Assembly (NCBI GenBank): GCA_003116875.1
Contig: BCKT01000006.1
Coordinates: 124,001-188,000, forward strand
DNA: 64,000 bases
Direction of reading: 5' to 3'
DNA from: Takashimella koratensis
Taxonomy: Eukaryota; Basidiomycota; Tremellomycetes; Trichosporonales; Tetragoniomycetaceae
This document shows positions 33,221-43,250 of the stretch, in pieces; within the stretch, counting starts at the first letter, position 1; each line of letters starts with the position of its first letter. The notes under the pieces were generated by a model. It was not told the origin of the DNA. It worked only from the letters and a program-made list of their open reading frames with translations, and did no database searches. The position numbers were made by a program, and so were the translations under genes.

Positions 33221-34232
33221 TACCGCACATCGTCGCTCGCTCTTGGTCTACTGGTGGCTTGTCGTAGCGAACGAGACGAAGGGGGGGGAGGGGAACGAAG
33301 GTTACGTCAAGGGCGAGGAGGGCGAGCAAAGAGATGAATACCGTGATGTGATTGTCGTTCCTTTTTGTTCTTCAAATTGGTCATGTCCCACAAAGACCGC
33401 AGACTCAAGTGACTCCCCCGGAGCAGCGAATGGTCTTGAGAGAACAAAGGGACGTCGCGGTAGGAGGTTCCAAGCTCTCTCAAGCAAGTCCTAATCACGC
33501 TGGTGCTTTCCTTGAATTATCCTTCGTGAGACGTTTACAGAAGTATATTGTGTGCGTGTACCACTGGACCACTGAATGTTGCTACGCAGCGGAGAGAAGT
33601 TGGAGTCTTTTCGGTGTGGGTTGGCGGGGAGCTAAGACCTGTGAGTTGAATACACAAGCTGAACGAGATCAGAGAGTGCAGTCGGAGCAAATCGGGATTC
33701 AAGACCGACAGGAGTCAACGCATTCTGCACATCATTTTTACAGGAAGGCTCCACACACACCACAGACAAGTTGCGTGTCGAAACAGTCCTTCACGCACAA
33801 CTAGGTGCGGCGAAGGTCATGGGAGGACCAGCCTTTGTATTGAGCATATTGATCTGCGGTCTTGTGCGCCTCATGACCGAGGGGGCTGTGCAGCTCAGTC
33901 CGCTTCACATTCTGACGTGTCAGGTGACTGGACATGTTAGGGTAGCGGTCAGAAAGGCAACGTCACAAAGCTCAAGGAAGAGGGAGCTCCAGAACTCGCC
34001 CCTCTTCGTCGCCGGTTTGCCGCTTCTTCAAGGAAGGCAGGTCGATCAAGGGGAGGGTACACCGAAGGAGTTCGCCGTCACTGACACAACACGCAGCGAG
34101 AGACGTTCTTATAACGAGGATGAGAGCCATCTGAGGGAATTCATCACCCCAACGACGCCCACCAACAAACCTCTGCCCCCTCATCCCTGCACAGCTACCG
34201 CAGCCACAGCAACATCAACCACATCCATCAAA
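33221..34232. other. Array spacer 6
   Basis: It contains GTGATGTGATTG at 33343 (recurring 3' element) and a CTTATAACG box at 34108 before member 7. Open frames here have no supporting feature. Confidence 0.45.
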
Positions 34233-34718
34233 ATGAAGATGCCGACTACTTTTACCTCGCATGCCATTGGCAGCTTTCTCGTGTTCTTGTTCGCCATTCT
34301 AATGGCGACTCCGGCTGAAGCCAGCGGGCCCGGCGTCTTCCCACCCCTGGTGTGATTCAATTGTCGCGCAGGCTGCAGGCAACAGTATGACGCATGCGCT
34401 CGCCGCTACGGGAGTGAGTTTTCCCTCCCTCTCTCTCTCTCTCCTCTCTTCCAGGTCTCAGATGGTTGTCGGCGAGTCCGGCCCCATCACAGAACATGCC
34501 GACCCTTTCCTATATGTGGTCGCTTCCTTAGCTTTCCCTCCGAAATGTTTCGTTTTGGGCAATCCCTTTAGTCTCCAGCACGCCGTGTCGAACAGTGGCA
34601 GAATACTTTTGGTCTCAGCGTAGGAAGCAGTTTTAACGCAATCGTTACTCCCTTGCGGGCGTCCACAGATAACCCCGCTTGCCACAGTCAACTCGTCCAT
34701 TGCATCGCAAATTGCTAG
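34233..34718 (+). pseudogene. Small secreted peptide, array member 7, with an in-frame stop
   Basis: Exon 1 (34233..34413) encodes a signal peptide ending ATPAEA, then TGA at 34353-34355. The frame continues past the stop with the intact first half CRAGCRQQYDAC. Exon 2 (34669..34718) supplies CHSQLVHCIANC and a TAG stop. The intron (about 255 nt) is longer than in most copies. A single nonsense codon between signal and mature part makes this a likely recent pseudogene, unless it is a sequencing error or is read through. Confidence 0.65.
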
Positions 34719-35810
34719 CGCTTTCTCCGGTGGTGGGGTTTTTGGACGATGTTTGCTGTGAAGACAGTCCGTGGCATGAGTGATTGAGATGGTATATGGG
34801 GAGGGAGGTTCCAGAAATCGAGAGTTATTATGTAGTTGAAGGGAGTCACGATATCATGGCTATGTTTTTAGTATTCAATGACGGGAGCTGGAGCGAGATG
34901 TACACAAGGCAAGCGGCATGAGATGTTCGTGAAAAAGTGACAATCGAAGACTGGGGTTTGGCGACAGCATCCGCAACCGCGAAGTGAGGCCACGGCACAA
35001 CACACGCATTAAAGGCTCTGAGTATGTTGCTTGGGTGGCCTTGACCCACGAAATCAACGGCGAATACGGGGGAGTGATCCTCTTCCTCGTAGGTGCAAGC
35101 ATGTTGCGTTGAGCAGGTAAGTGGGAAGGACTTTGAAATGGGTATGATGAGTGGCTACCCTTGGGCTGACCTGTACGAAGGGTGGCAAACGAAACGACCT
35201 GTGGTAACCAGGTAGCCGCCGGGTAGCTGTAATGACGACTCCAAGCTGTGGAAAGACGTCGAAAAGGCGTTGCGCATAGCGGGACCGAAGGACAAGTCAG
35301 ATCGGCGTGCATTGCGAAGTTGAAATTCAGGACGCGAGGGGCGAGGTTCTCGTTCTGTGAGGGCTGTGCATCAAAGGATGACGACGGCTGAGGCGCTCTC
35401 GCCACGCGGCTGATCATCAATTGCTGTGCAGTCCTTCCCTTTCCTTGTCGTCGATAACCGGCGTCAAGCGGCGGCATGCGGTCGCTCCACCCCGGGTGGT
35501 TGCAAATGGGCGGGTAAGATCAAGGTCAGATCGAGTCCAAGGAAGACCGGAACACGAGCAAGTTGGTCCTTCTGTGCTTCTTAACAGCATTACTGCATTG
35601 TCAGGTGCTGGGTGACAGCCAGGTTCGAAGCTGTGATGGGTCAAAGTGTAGGACGCTAGGTCTCGTATACATATGAACTATGTGACAGGCTGCGAAAGAA
35701 GCCTTTGAAGTCCTTGACCTCGAAACTTTACCTTGCACGTGACGCTGTCTGCATACACACCCACCCAGCTTCTTCGCTGCAGCCTTCCCGCCCGCCTTTA
35801 CCTCGGTAAC
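34719..35810. other. Array spacer 7
   Basis: No gene supported. A 200-codon minus-strand open frame at 34875-35477 has no recognisable feature and is not called. Confidence 0.45.
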
Positions 35811-36170
35811 ATGTCACAGCCGGCTGCGACACGCTCTCTCGCTATCGCTCTCTTGCTCGTACTTTTGCTCATTGTCCTGGCGCCGAACCCCGCCAACGCA
35901 CAGGCCAATCCGCCCTGCGGAGCTCAATGCTACGCCGCTTACTACGCCTGTTGCGCCATCATTCCCAGTGAGTGATTGGTCGCCATCAGGGCTCCTCCCA
36001 GGTTACGCAGAGTAACCGCCCTCTCCCCGGCACAACCAGTTTGAAAAAGTCTCGGCTAAGGCAAGATTCAACCTCCCTCTCCACTTCGAATAAAACAAAA
36101 TTACCCAGGTGATTACTACCAACGTAGTGCCTGTCATTCGATGTTGATCCTGTGCCTGGGTAACTGCTGA
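35811..36170 (+). CDS. Small secreted peptide, array member 8 (seven Cys)
   Basis: 72 aa from exons 35811..35967 and 36109..36170. The signal core is SLAIALLLVLLLIVLAPNPA. Cysteines of the frame are at 36, 40, 47, 61, 68 and 72, with an extra Cys at 48 and a 13-residue loop containing DYYQRSA. The first half is CGAQCYAAYYAC and the second CHSMLILCLGNC. Confidence 0.83.
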
Positions 36171-36717
36171 GAGAAGCTCGCGTCGCAAATACCAACCTAC
36201 GATGGAGAACCAACTGTACCCACGATCCATAGGGAAGGTGGAAAGCAGAAAGAGGGGGATACGTTCAAAGCAGATACCCATGTCGTGATGCAATGATTGT
36301 TGCAAGTCTTTAGTAGTGACCTGTCCTTAATGACGTTCTGACAAGAAGTGTGCGACGGCGATGCGGACAGAGTTACTCTCCTTGTTGGCCGGCGGTAGGT
36401 CGACGAGCGGACTGGGGTAGTGTGCGTTATGAAGCCGCGGAAAACCCCCTACTACCCCAGTTTTGGTTGACGCCCTCCATCGCGCCCTTTCTGAGACCGA
36501 TGTACCAAGCCTGCTTTTTGGATTCCATGCGGAAAAGGGTCATTACCGTCCCGGCTTCTTCAAAGTGGTGGGCCAGCAAGCGATTAACCCGACGAGCGCG
36601 CGCCCGGGACGATATAAACCCCCCCACGTTTGTTTCTCTCAGCGGCATTGTCGCCACCTTGCACGCCCAGCCCATCACTAATTTTCTACGCAACCCAACA
36701 TCAACACCATCAACGCC
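36171..36717. other. Array spacer 8
   Basis: It contains GTGATGCAATGATTG at 36285 (recurring 3' element, 115 nt after the stop) and GATATAAAC at 36611, the clearest TATA box of the array. Confidence 0.5.
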
Positions 36718-37130
36718 ATGCAGACGCCACCTGCCGTGCCCCACGTCGCGACCAGCTTCATTCTCGTCATTCTGCTCCTCGCCCTTGGCGCGACACCTGC
36801 TGCGGCGGAGACCTGCCAGTCAATCTGCCGGATCGCCCTCATGCACTGCTTTGCTACCAATCGTGCGTCGTGTCTCCCCTCCACATCTTGCCACTCTTGA
36901 TATGCGGCGAGCTGTGTAGCGGAAGGCTGCGTGGTTCTCAATCGGTTTCAAAGAAGTGGACACTATGCGAGTACTCCTCCCTCTGTCGCTGCACTCTCTT
37001 ACTCGTTAAACGTCTTCATCGGCTTCTCATGACTCCACACTATAGGCCTAGCGCTGACAACAAAGTCATCAACTCAGCCAACAAATCGGCTTGTTTAGCG
37101 GCGGAAGTGGCTTGTTTGGCAATGTGCTGA
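36718..37130 (+). CDS. Small secreted six-Cys peptide, array member 9
   Basis: 65 aa from exons 36718..36862 and 37078..37130. The intron has a GTGCGT donor and is about 215 nt. The signal peptide ends LGATPAAA. Cysteines at 33, 37, 44, 54, 61 and 65 keep the frame with a 9-residue loop. The aromatic position is lost in both halves (CRIALMHC, CLAAEVAC). A TATA box lies about 105 nt upstream of the ATG. Confidence 0.84.
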
Positions 37131-39185
37131 GTGGACGGCCGATGGGAAGCACTCAAGGTGTCATTTAGCATTCATTGCTTCAGACGGCCTCTGGTTTTGG
37201 TGATGGGAAGATTGGAATTTCGTAGCAAATTAGGAACCGTGGAGATGCGATTGGTATGCATTTTATGAATGGCCCACAGAAATTCGCATCTCAGACGAAC
37301 TGACTACTGTAGCTTAGTTTTGTCGGACGCTCAGCATTACAGCCCCGTAAGGCGATGTTACATGTGTCAACGACCTTTTCTTTCACCGGTGAGTTTGGGC
37401 TGGATCGGTGGCACGACACACAAGGATGGTGGCAAAGACGGAAAACGATCAGTCGAGTCAGCGCGAAAGACAAAGTACTGTGGACGGGTGAGTAACGCGG
37501 GCGCCACTTTATATTGAAATGACATCAGCTTAGCGCAAGGCGAAGCCGAAGGGGAGAAAATGTGTTGCCTCAAAACTCGCCCCAAAAGGACCGACAAAGA
37601 GGGGCGAGGTGAGTATATCCTGCGGTTTAAAGACAGCTGAATCCGATAGCGATTGTCGACTACCGATGCCGAGCAGCGCCCAGCGGTGTTGCCGGTGCTG
37701 CCTGAGGCTAGGGTGAGTCCGAGAGATTCAGAGCTCATTGATCGGAACCGGAGGAACTATCACCGAGGGCGAAAAGGGTGGAGGCAGTGTGATTCGACGT
37801 TGATAGGATGGCGGGGGATGTGGTCTGGAGGTACATTGGAATGAGCGACAAGCGATTGGGGCCGAGGAATAGAATGTGTGGGAAAAGAGGGGGAAAGGAA
37901 GGGCGCAAATCTGTAAGGATGCTTGCATGTGTCTCGTCTTCGGCCCCTATGGCACAGAGGGGTGCAAGATAAATGCCGACTGTGACTTGATCGAAAAAAA
38001 AATAGCAAAGTATCTTGGATACGAAAAAGAGTCAGGTGCTGAAGCTGCAAGTCACCGACTAGCTTGGTTGTCAACCGAGTGGGTGGGAACGTGGGTGAGC
38101 GCTTAGGTGGGGACCAAAGGATATCAAGTGTGGTCGTCGTAAGCGAGCAGTGCCATCACATTCACGGAGAGGATTGATGCGCCCTCCATGTCCTCCACGC
38201 CCGTGGGCACTGGGTCAGTGCGTGTGAATAGGACGAAAAACAGACATTGTCAAACTATTCGTAACTTCTTCGCTGGGATTACTTTTGCACTCTCGTTTCG
38301 ATCTCACTTTTCCGAACAGGAAAGCAAATTGCTTCCAGCAAGCGAGCAGGAAGTCTTGACAATGCGCGTTTTTAGTGGTGTAGAAGTATGCGACAGGGAG
38401 GAACAGCGGTAGGGGTGTTGGAGCTAAGGGCGGCGAGTGATGTCGAACGTGATGTTGGGCGTGATCGCATTGGTGATGGCAAGGGCGATGGTCACGGGAC
38501 ACCACGTCCCTTTGGAGTTGAGTGTCTACACCTGCGCCCCAGTGCGCAGCCCCAGCCTCGCCCCGCCTCCTGACAAACCTTGCCCTGCCTTGCTCCTCTC
38601 TTCAACGCTACACCGGCACGGATCTTGTGTGATCACGTAGCTTGATGGCTGAGCGATGCGGACAACGGAGGCAAACGAGTCAACCGTACAAGAGCAGAGC
38701 AAATCGTGAAAATGCCAACAAGCGGAGCGGAGAGTGAAATGGGATGACCGACCCAAAGGACCTCGCTTTTTGACCTTGATGCGATGATGCGATGCTTCTA
38801 GCGTACACAGTCGCGACGCTGTGTCTCTGTCCGTTTCTGCATCTTGTATCATCGCGACCGTCTTTGCGCTCGGAGGAAATCGCTGAAGGAGAAACAGCAG
38901 AGGCGAGGGAGAAGAGGAAAAAAAGGTTCACTGGATCTGCACGTTCCTGCCCGGCGGCATGTCGGCGAGATGGCAGATGACACGGGGACACGGGGACAGC
39001 AAGGGAGTAAGAGGAGACGAGAGAGGTGGGATATATAAGCCAACAGTGATGGGGGCGAAAGAAGACATCAAAGTCTCGACTCTGGCCACGAAGCTCTACT
39101 CAAGCCACCGACGCCACCGAAACACATCCTCCTCTACACCGCACACACGCACACACAGTGTCGAATCAAGCCCCGAATCACTGCG
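37131..39185. other. Long array spacer with possible relic
   Basis: No intact gene found. GAGATGCGATTG at 37242 is the element after member 9. An extra, gene-less copy of the element (TTGATGCGATGATGCGATGC) is at 38777-38796, about 137 nt after the stop of a short hydrophobic open frame (38437-38640). This may mark a decayed array member. ATATATAAG at 39031 is the TATA box of member 10. Confidence 0.4.
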
Positions 39186-39923
39186 ATGCTAGAATCTGGC
39201 AATTTCAATTTCGATCATCATGACCTTTGTCGTGATTCTTTCACTTCTTCCTCGGGTCCGACGATCACGACTCCCACCAAGGCCAGGCGTAACTCGAGGC
39301 TATCGGCGTTAACGATCGTCCTCATACTCGCGCTTCTGGTCGTCGTCCTTGGGGCCTTGCCCGTAGCGGCCCAGAATGCGGTAATGATCGCCTGGAACTG
39401 TCGACAGATGTGTGACAGGCACTTGAGCATGTGTGTCGCTGCCAATACCCGTGAGTGACGCGGTGGGGCTGGTGATGGGGATCTCGATCGGGCGGGTGTT
39501 TGGACACGGGTTCGTGTTCGTGTTTGGGCTTGTGCTCGTGCTCGGGTTAGGTCATGACCCTCTAGTAGGATGAGGACTTGATCGGGAGAGAAAAGAAGGT
39601 CGTGGCATTGTTTGCTTCGCAAGATCTTCATTTTGATTGTTCGTTTTCCTTCACCACGTCATTGACTCTGCTTCCACTCCCTTCACTTGTCTTCTCCTCT
39701 ATTTCCAACCTCCCTTTCTGCTTCTCTCCATGTGGGAGCCCCCCGGGATCGTCTCAGAGTTTTCTTCGGGCGATGAGTCCGTTGCATGCCTTACCCACGA
39801 CAAGCGTACGCTCACACCAACGTCATAGAAGCAAGGCTGACGCCCTTATTTGGCCCGCTAGTCTCGCCCGTGAGGATCATGGGCTGTCATACCGCCCACG
39901 GTTACTGCTACATGCGCTGCTGA
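39186..39923 (+). CDS. Small secreted six-Cys peptide, array member 10 (long N-terminus)
   Basis: 108 aa from exons 39186..39450 and 39862..39923, with a 411-nt intron. The hydrophobic segment (LTIVLILALLVVVLGALPVAA) comes only after about 41 residues, so it may act as a signal anchor, or the true 5' end may be spliced differently. Cysteines at 72, 76, 83, 97, 104 and 108 fit the frame with a 13-residue loop (CRQMCDRHLSMC, CHTAHGYCYMRC). The most diverged intact copy. Confidence 0.75.
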
Positions 39924-41215
39924 GATCGCCGATCGGGTGCCTCAAAATTGCCTGCTCTTGGGCCGAAACCATTCCACTTCCACGTCCGAGACAGAGAGTG
40001 AACAGCAGGCGAGGCGGTGAGGAGATCAAGTAGAAGCGAGGTTGACGAGGTAGAGTAGATGTTACCTTCATGCGATTGTCCTACAAAATACAGAACCGCA
40101 ATCATCACGCCATGATTACGAGAGGTGAGGTGAGGCTCAGGAGCAGTACGGCGATCCGTCAGGGCGAGGATTGAGCGCGGCCCCGTATCGGCGACGGGCG
40201 AAGACCGAAGAGACGGATGAGCCATTGCAAATGCGGGTCAGTACGCGTGGATGCCTCGAGGTAGCGGCGTTTCCGACACCCTCTTCAGCGTTCTAGGGCC
40301 GACCGCTAAGTAGCTCCGTTGAAAGTGCCTTGTGAACACGAGGCGATCGATCAAGCCACGGGTTGAGCTCCCTGCCCGACCATCTGCTCCGTCTTGTCAT
40401 CCGACGGATACCTGTTTGACCGATACGAGAACCTCAGACATCAGACTTGCCCTTCACATCTTCTCGTAGAAGCGGTGCTCCACGGTGCTCCACAGCTCCC
40501 CGGTATTGGTTCCCCTGCTAGTCACTCGCTTCTCAGTTCTCGAATTTGTCGCGATCGCTTGCTTCCTTGAACAGTCTTCTCATTCTCTGGTTTTTTTCCA
40601 ACTTTTGACACAGCACGACGATCATCACGTTGCCTCCTGCTGCCCCTGGCGCCCTATTGTTCAAACTGATACTGTATGATATGATTTGCCACTCAACGCC
40701 GGAGTTGCACAAACAAAAATTTGGTTTTCTGGGATCTGTATTGGCGATTTTTCCGAATTTCTGTCTATCAGCTTTTGGCGAGAAGCAATCGGATCATGAT
40801 CCGAAATAAAGCGCGCGACTTCTTGATGAGCAGCCACCCGCAGCCTCATGTCCAGACAGTGATGGCCGCTTCGCCGCCGCTTTTCGCTCTGAACTGCTGG
40901 TCCGAGCTACTTGGAATTGAACAAAGACTTTTGCGCCACTGATGTCCACAGATGACGGCATATTGAAAACGCCTTCTCTTGCCTTCTAGCTCCCATGGCT
41001 ATGGAACGATTATCTGCGCTATCTCGTGCCCTATCCCCCGGAATCTACGTCTCCATGCGCTCAGAGCCGTCCAATCGTCACTGACCCTTGTCGCACCCTC
41101 AGTTGGGCGAACCCAAGGCGCAACCGGCCGGCCTTCCTCGATCGGCCGGTGGCGTTGACGGAAATGGCCAAGGCTCGACCGCCGCCTCGCAAACCCTTTG
41201 CCCTACCTGCCTCCC

Positions 41216-41254
<39 letters not shown>

Positions 41255-41726
41255 CCCCCTTCGGCGTCGGCAGTAAGACTACACCGGCGCGAGCTGATTT
41301 CGGTTCAACAGTGCGCCATCACGCTGCTTTTGTAAACTATGCTGAGCAGACCAGCCACAGTCTCATAATATAAAATGGGGCAGAAAAGAGTGCTCTTGCC
41401 CCCGACATGAATCTTGTCGCCCTCTTTACTCCATTCCATACACCCGCCTCGCTTATGCTTTGTACCAGCGCGCACCACCCTAGCACTCCATTCAATCAGG
41501 TCACCCCCATAGACATCACCGACGAGTCACACGAGCACCACAGTTCAGTTGCGCGCCGCTCCCCACATACCCTCCAGTGACAAACCGTCCCTAACGACCC
41601 GGCCCAACAACCGACGGTTCCCCGGCCGCCAGCCGCTCGCACGACGACGACGACCACCACCACCACTTTCACCACTACCACCACCGACAAACTCTCTCAC
41701 CCCGCTCCGTCACCACCGCGTGCACT
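39924..41726. other. Array spacer 10 with poly-C tract
   Basis: It contains TCATGCGATTG at 40068 (recurring 3' element), a 35-nt poly-C run at 41217-41251, and AATATAAAAT at 41367. No gene is supported. Confidence 0.45.
41217..41251. repeat. Poly-C homopolymer (35 nt)
   Basis: An uninterrupted run of 35 C, flanked by further C-rich sequence, about 475 nt upstream of array member 11. The minus strand is a G-tract able to form quadruplexes. The run length may be inexact, as sequencing is weak in homopolymers. Confidence 0.8.
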
Positions 41727-42228
41727 ATGCGTACTCTCTTGATTTGTGTCCCCCTCCTCGTCTTGCCAATATTGCTGCTCGCCCCCGCCCCAGTGGATGC
41801 GATGATGTCGATGCAGCGGTGCCGTATGACTTGCAATTCGGCTTTTGTTGCTTGTATGTCAGTTTACAGTGAGTTTCATTCGGCTGTTGCAGCGTTGCCC
41901 CCTTTGCTCTTCCCTCCCTCCCTTCCACTCTTATCTCCAGTTTCGGGATCTCCCATGTTACCTGCCCGGTGCGTCGTTGTACTGTGGGGTGGACGTCGAT
42001 CTGGCTCATCGGGATGCACTGGGAGCCGAGGGCGTATGTGCGCGCGCGTGGCGTAGGTGAAGGCGCGTGTTGTGTGTGCTTCAGGCATGTGATTGAGACA
42101 TTGATCGTGATTCGTTTGAGCGTGATTGTGATCAGGGTAGCTGATGATTGAGCTTAACAACGTTTTGATCAGGTAACGTCGCGATCTGTAACGCGGTCTA
42201 TACGACGTGTTTTAGGCGCTGTGCGTAA
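41727..42228 (+). CDS. Small secreted six-Cys peptide, array member 11
   Basis: 65 aa from exons 41727..41868 and 42173..42228, with a 304-nt intron. The signal core LLICVPLLVLPILLLAPAPVDA is followed by MMSMQ. Cysteines at 32, 36, 43, 53, 60 and 64 keep the frame with a 9-residue loop; one extra Ala follows the last Cys. Halves are CRMTCNSAFVAC and CNAVYTTCFRRC. It is the last recognised copy of the array. Confidence 0.84.
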
Positions 42229-43250
42229 GTCGTCCCATTGGATTTAAAAGTTCGAAGGCAGTTTCGGAGGCGTAGCGAGAGAGGAAAAGGGATGACGACG
42301 AAGGAGGAGTTGGATTGTCCTGTTGTTACCGCCGGCTCGGCGCCAACACGTACCATTGCCTGGTGTTATCGTGTAGTGTATTGTACTTGGTACCTGCCAT
42401 GCATGGTCTATAATCTGTTCGTTATCGGGTTGACTGATTCTCTTTCCCGATGGAAAGCGAGCAAAGGGCAGTTGGGGTCAGGGGGACTGGTGACTACTCA
42501 AATCGGGCGCACCGATCACGTCCGCGACCGCCGCTTCCCCCGGCCAACCCGCCCGCCTGCCCGCGCCACCCACCCGTCGGTGACGCCCGGTCAGAAGGGC
42601 GAGGCAAGAATGAGGGCGTGTCAGCTCTGTACCTTCGCAGCAGCGGGCGCAACCCTCGACTCCGAAATGATGAAAAGCCACCGAAAGCGTGAGAAAGAGG
42701 AGGCGGTGGTGAGTGGATTTGAGTAACGAGTAACAACGCGGTGAGCAGGAACATGCCGATCCGACGCCACAGCGAGGCTTTGACATGGCCGTGGCAGTGG
42801 CCGTGGGTGTGGACGGTGAGAGCGGAGTAGAGATTGGTGTAGGTGTTTGCATGTATCGTCATCTAATTACGCCCGGCCCACGTAAAGTGTTTGAATCCAA
42901 GAACGAGGCGTACTCAAGATGCGGCTTGAACTGATCTGGGCACCGTTTTTCCTCCCTTTCCAGCCTACTCGCCAAGACGAGAGAGAGGGAGAAGGGGGAA
43001 TGAGAGACTGCTGAGCTGTTGGTGCGGTATAGACCGAGGCAAGGCGTCGTCGTCTGGTGTCTTGAATAAAAGAGGAAAACAGGAAAAGACGAGAAGAAAC
43101 GAGAAACCAAAAGAATTTGAAACGAATGACAGTCACGTGATTTTGGGGGGTGGTTGTTTTCCCTGGGCTGACTACCACCGCGTCATTGTTGCAACCTACC
43201 ATCGCGCATTCCTTCATCCCCTCATCTACCACTAACCCTGCTCAGATACA
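42229..43250. other. Region between array and DDI1 gene
   Basis: No gene supported on either strand. A CACGTGA site lies at 43134, about 115 nt before the DDI1 start. Confidence 0.45.

Noticed and set aside
34875..35477. 200-codon minus-strand open frame inside the array
   Set aside because: No domain, no conserved start context, Ser/Arg/Pro-rich composition expected by chance in this GC range, and no splice structure like that of real genes here.
35610..35640. GGTTCGAAGC stretch resembling a tRNA T-arm
   Set aside because: No matching acceptor stem, D-arm or anticodon arm around it.
37876..38106. Frame with CKDAC motif, first thought to be another array member
   Set aside because: C-x3-C is present but the third Cys spacing, signal peptide and second exon are absent.
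41026..41373. Proline-rich open frame
   Set aside because: Created by translation of the poly-C tract.
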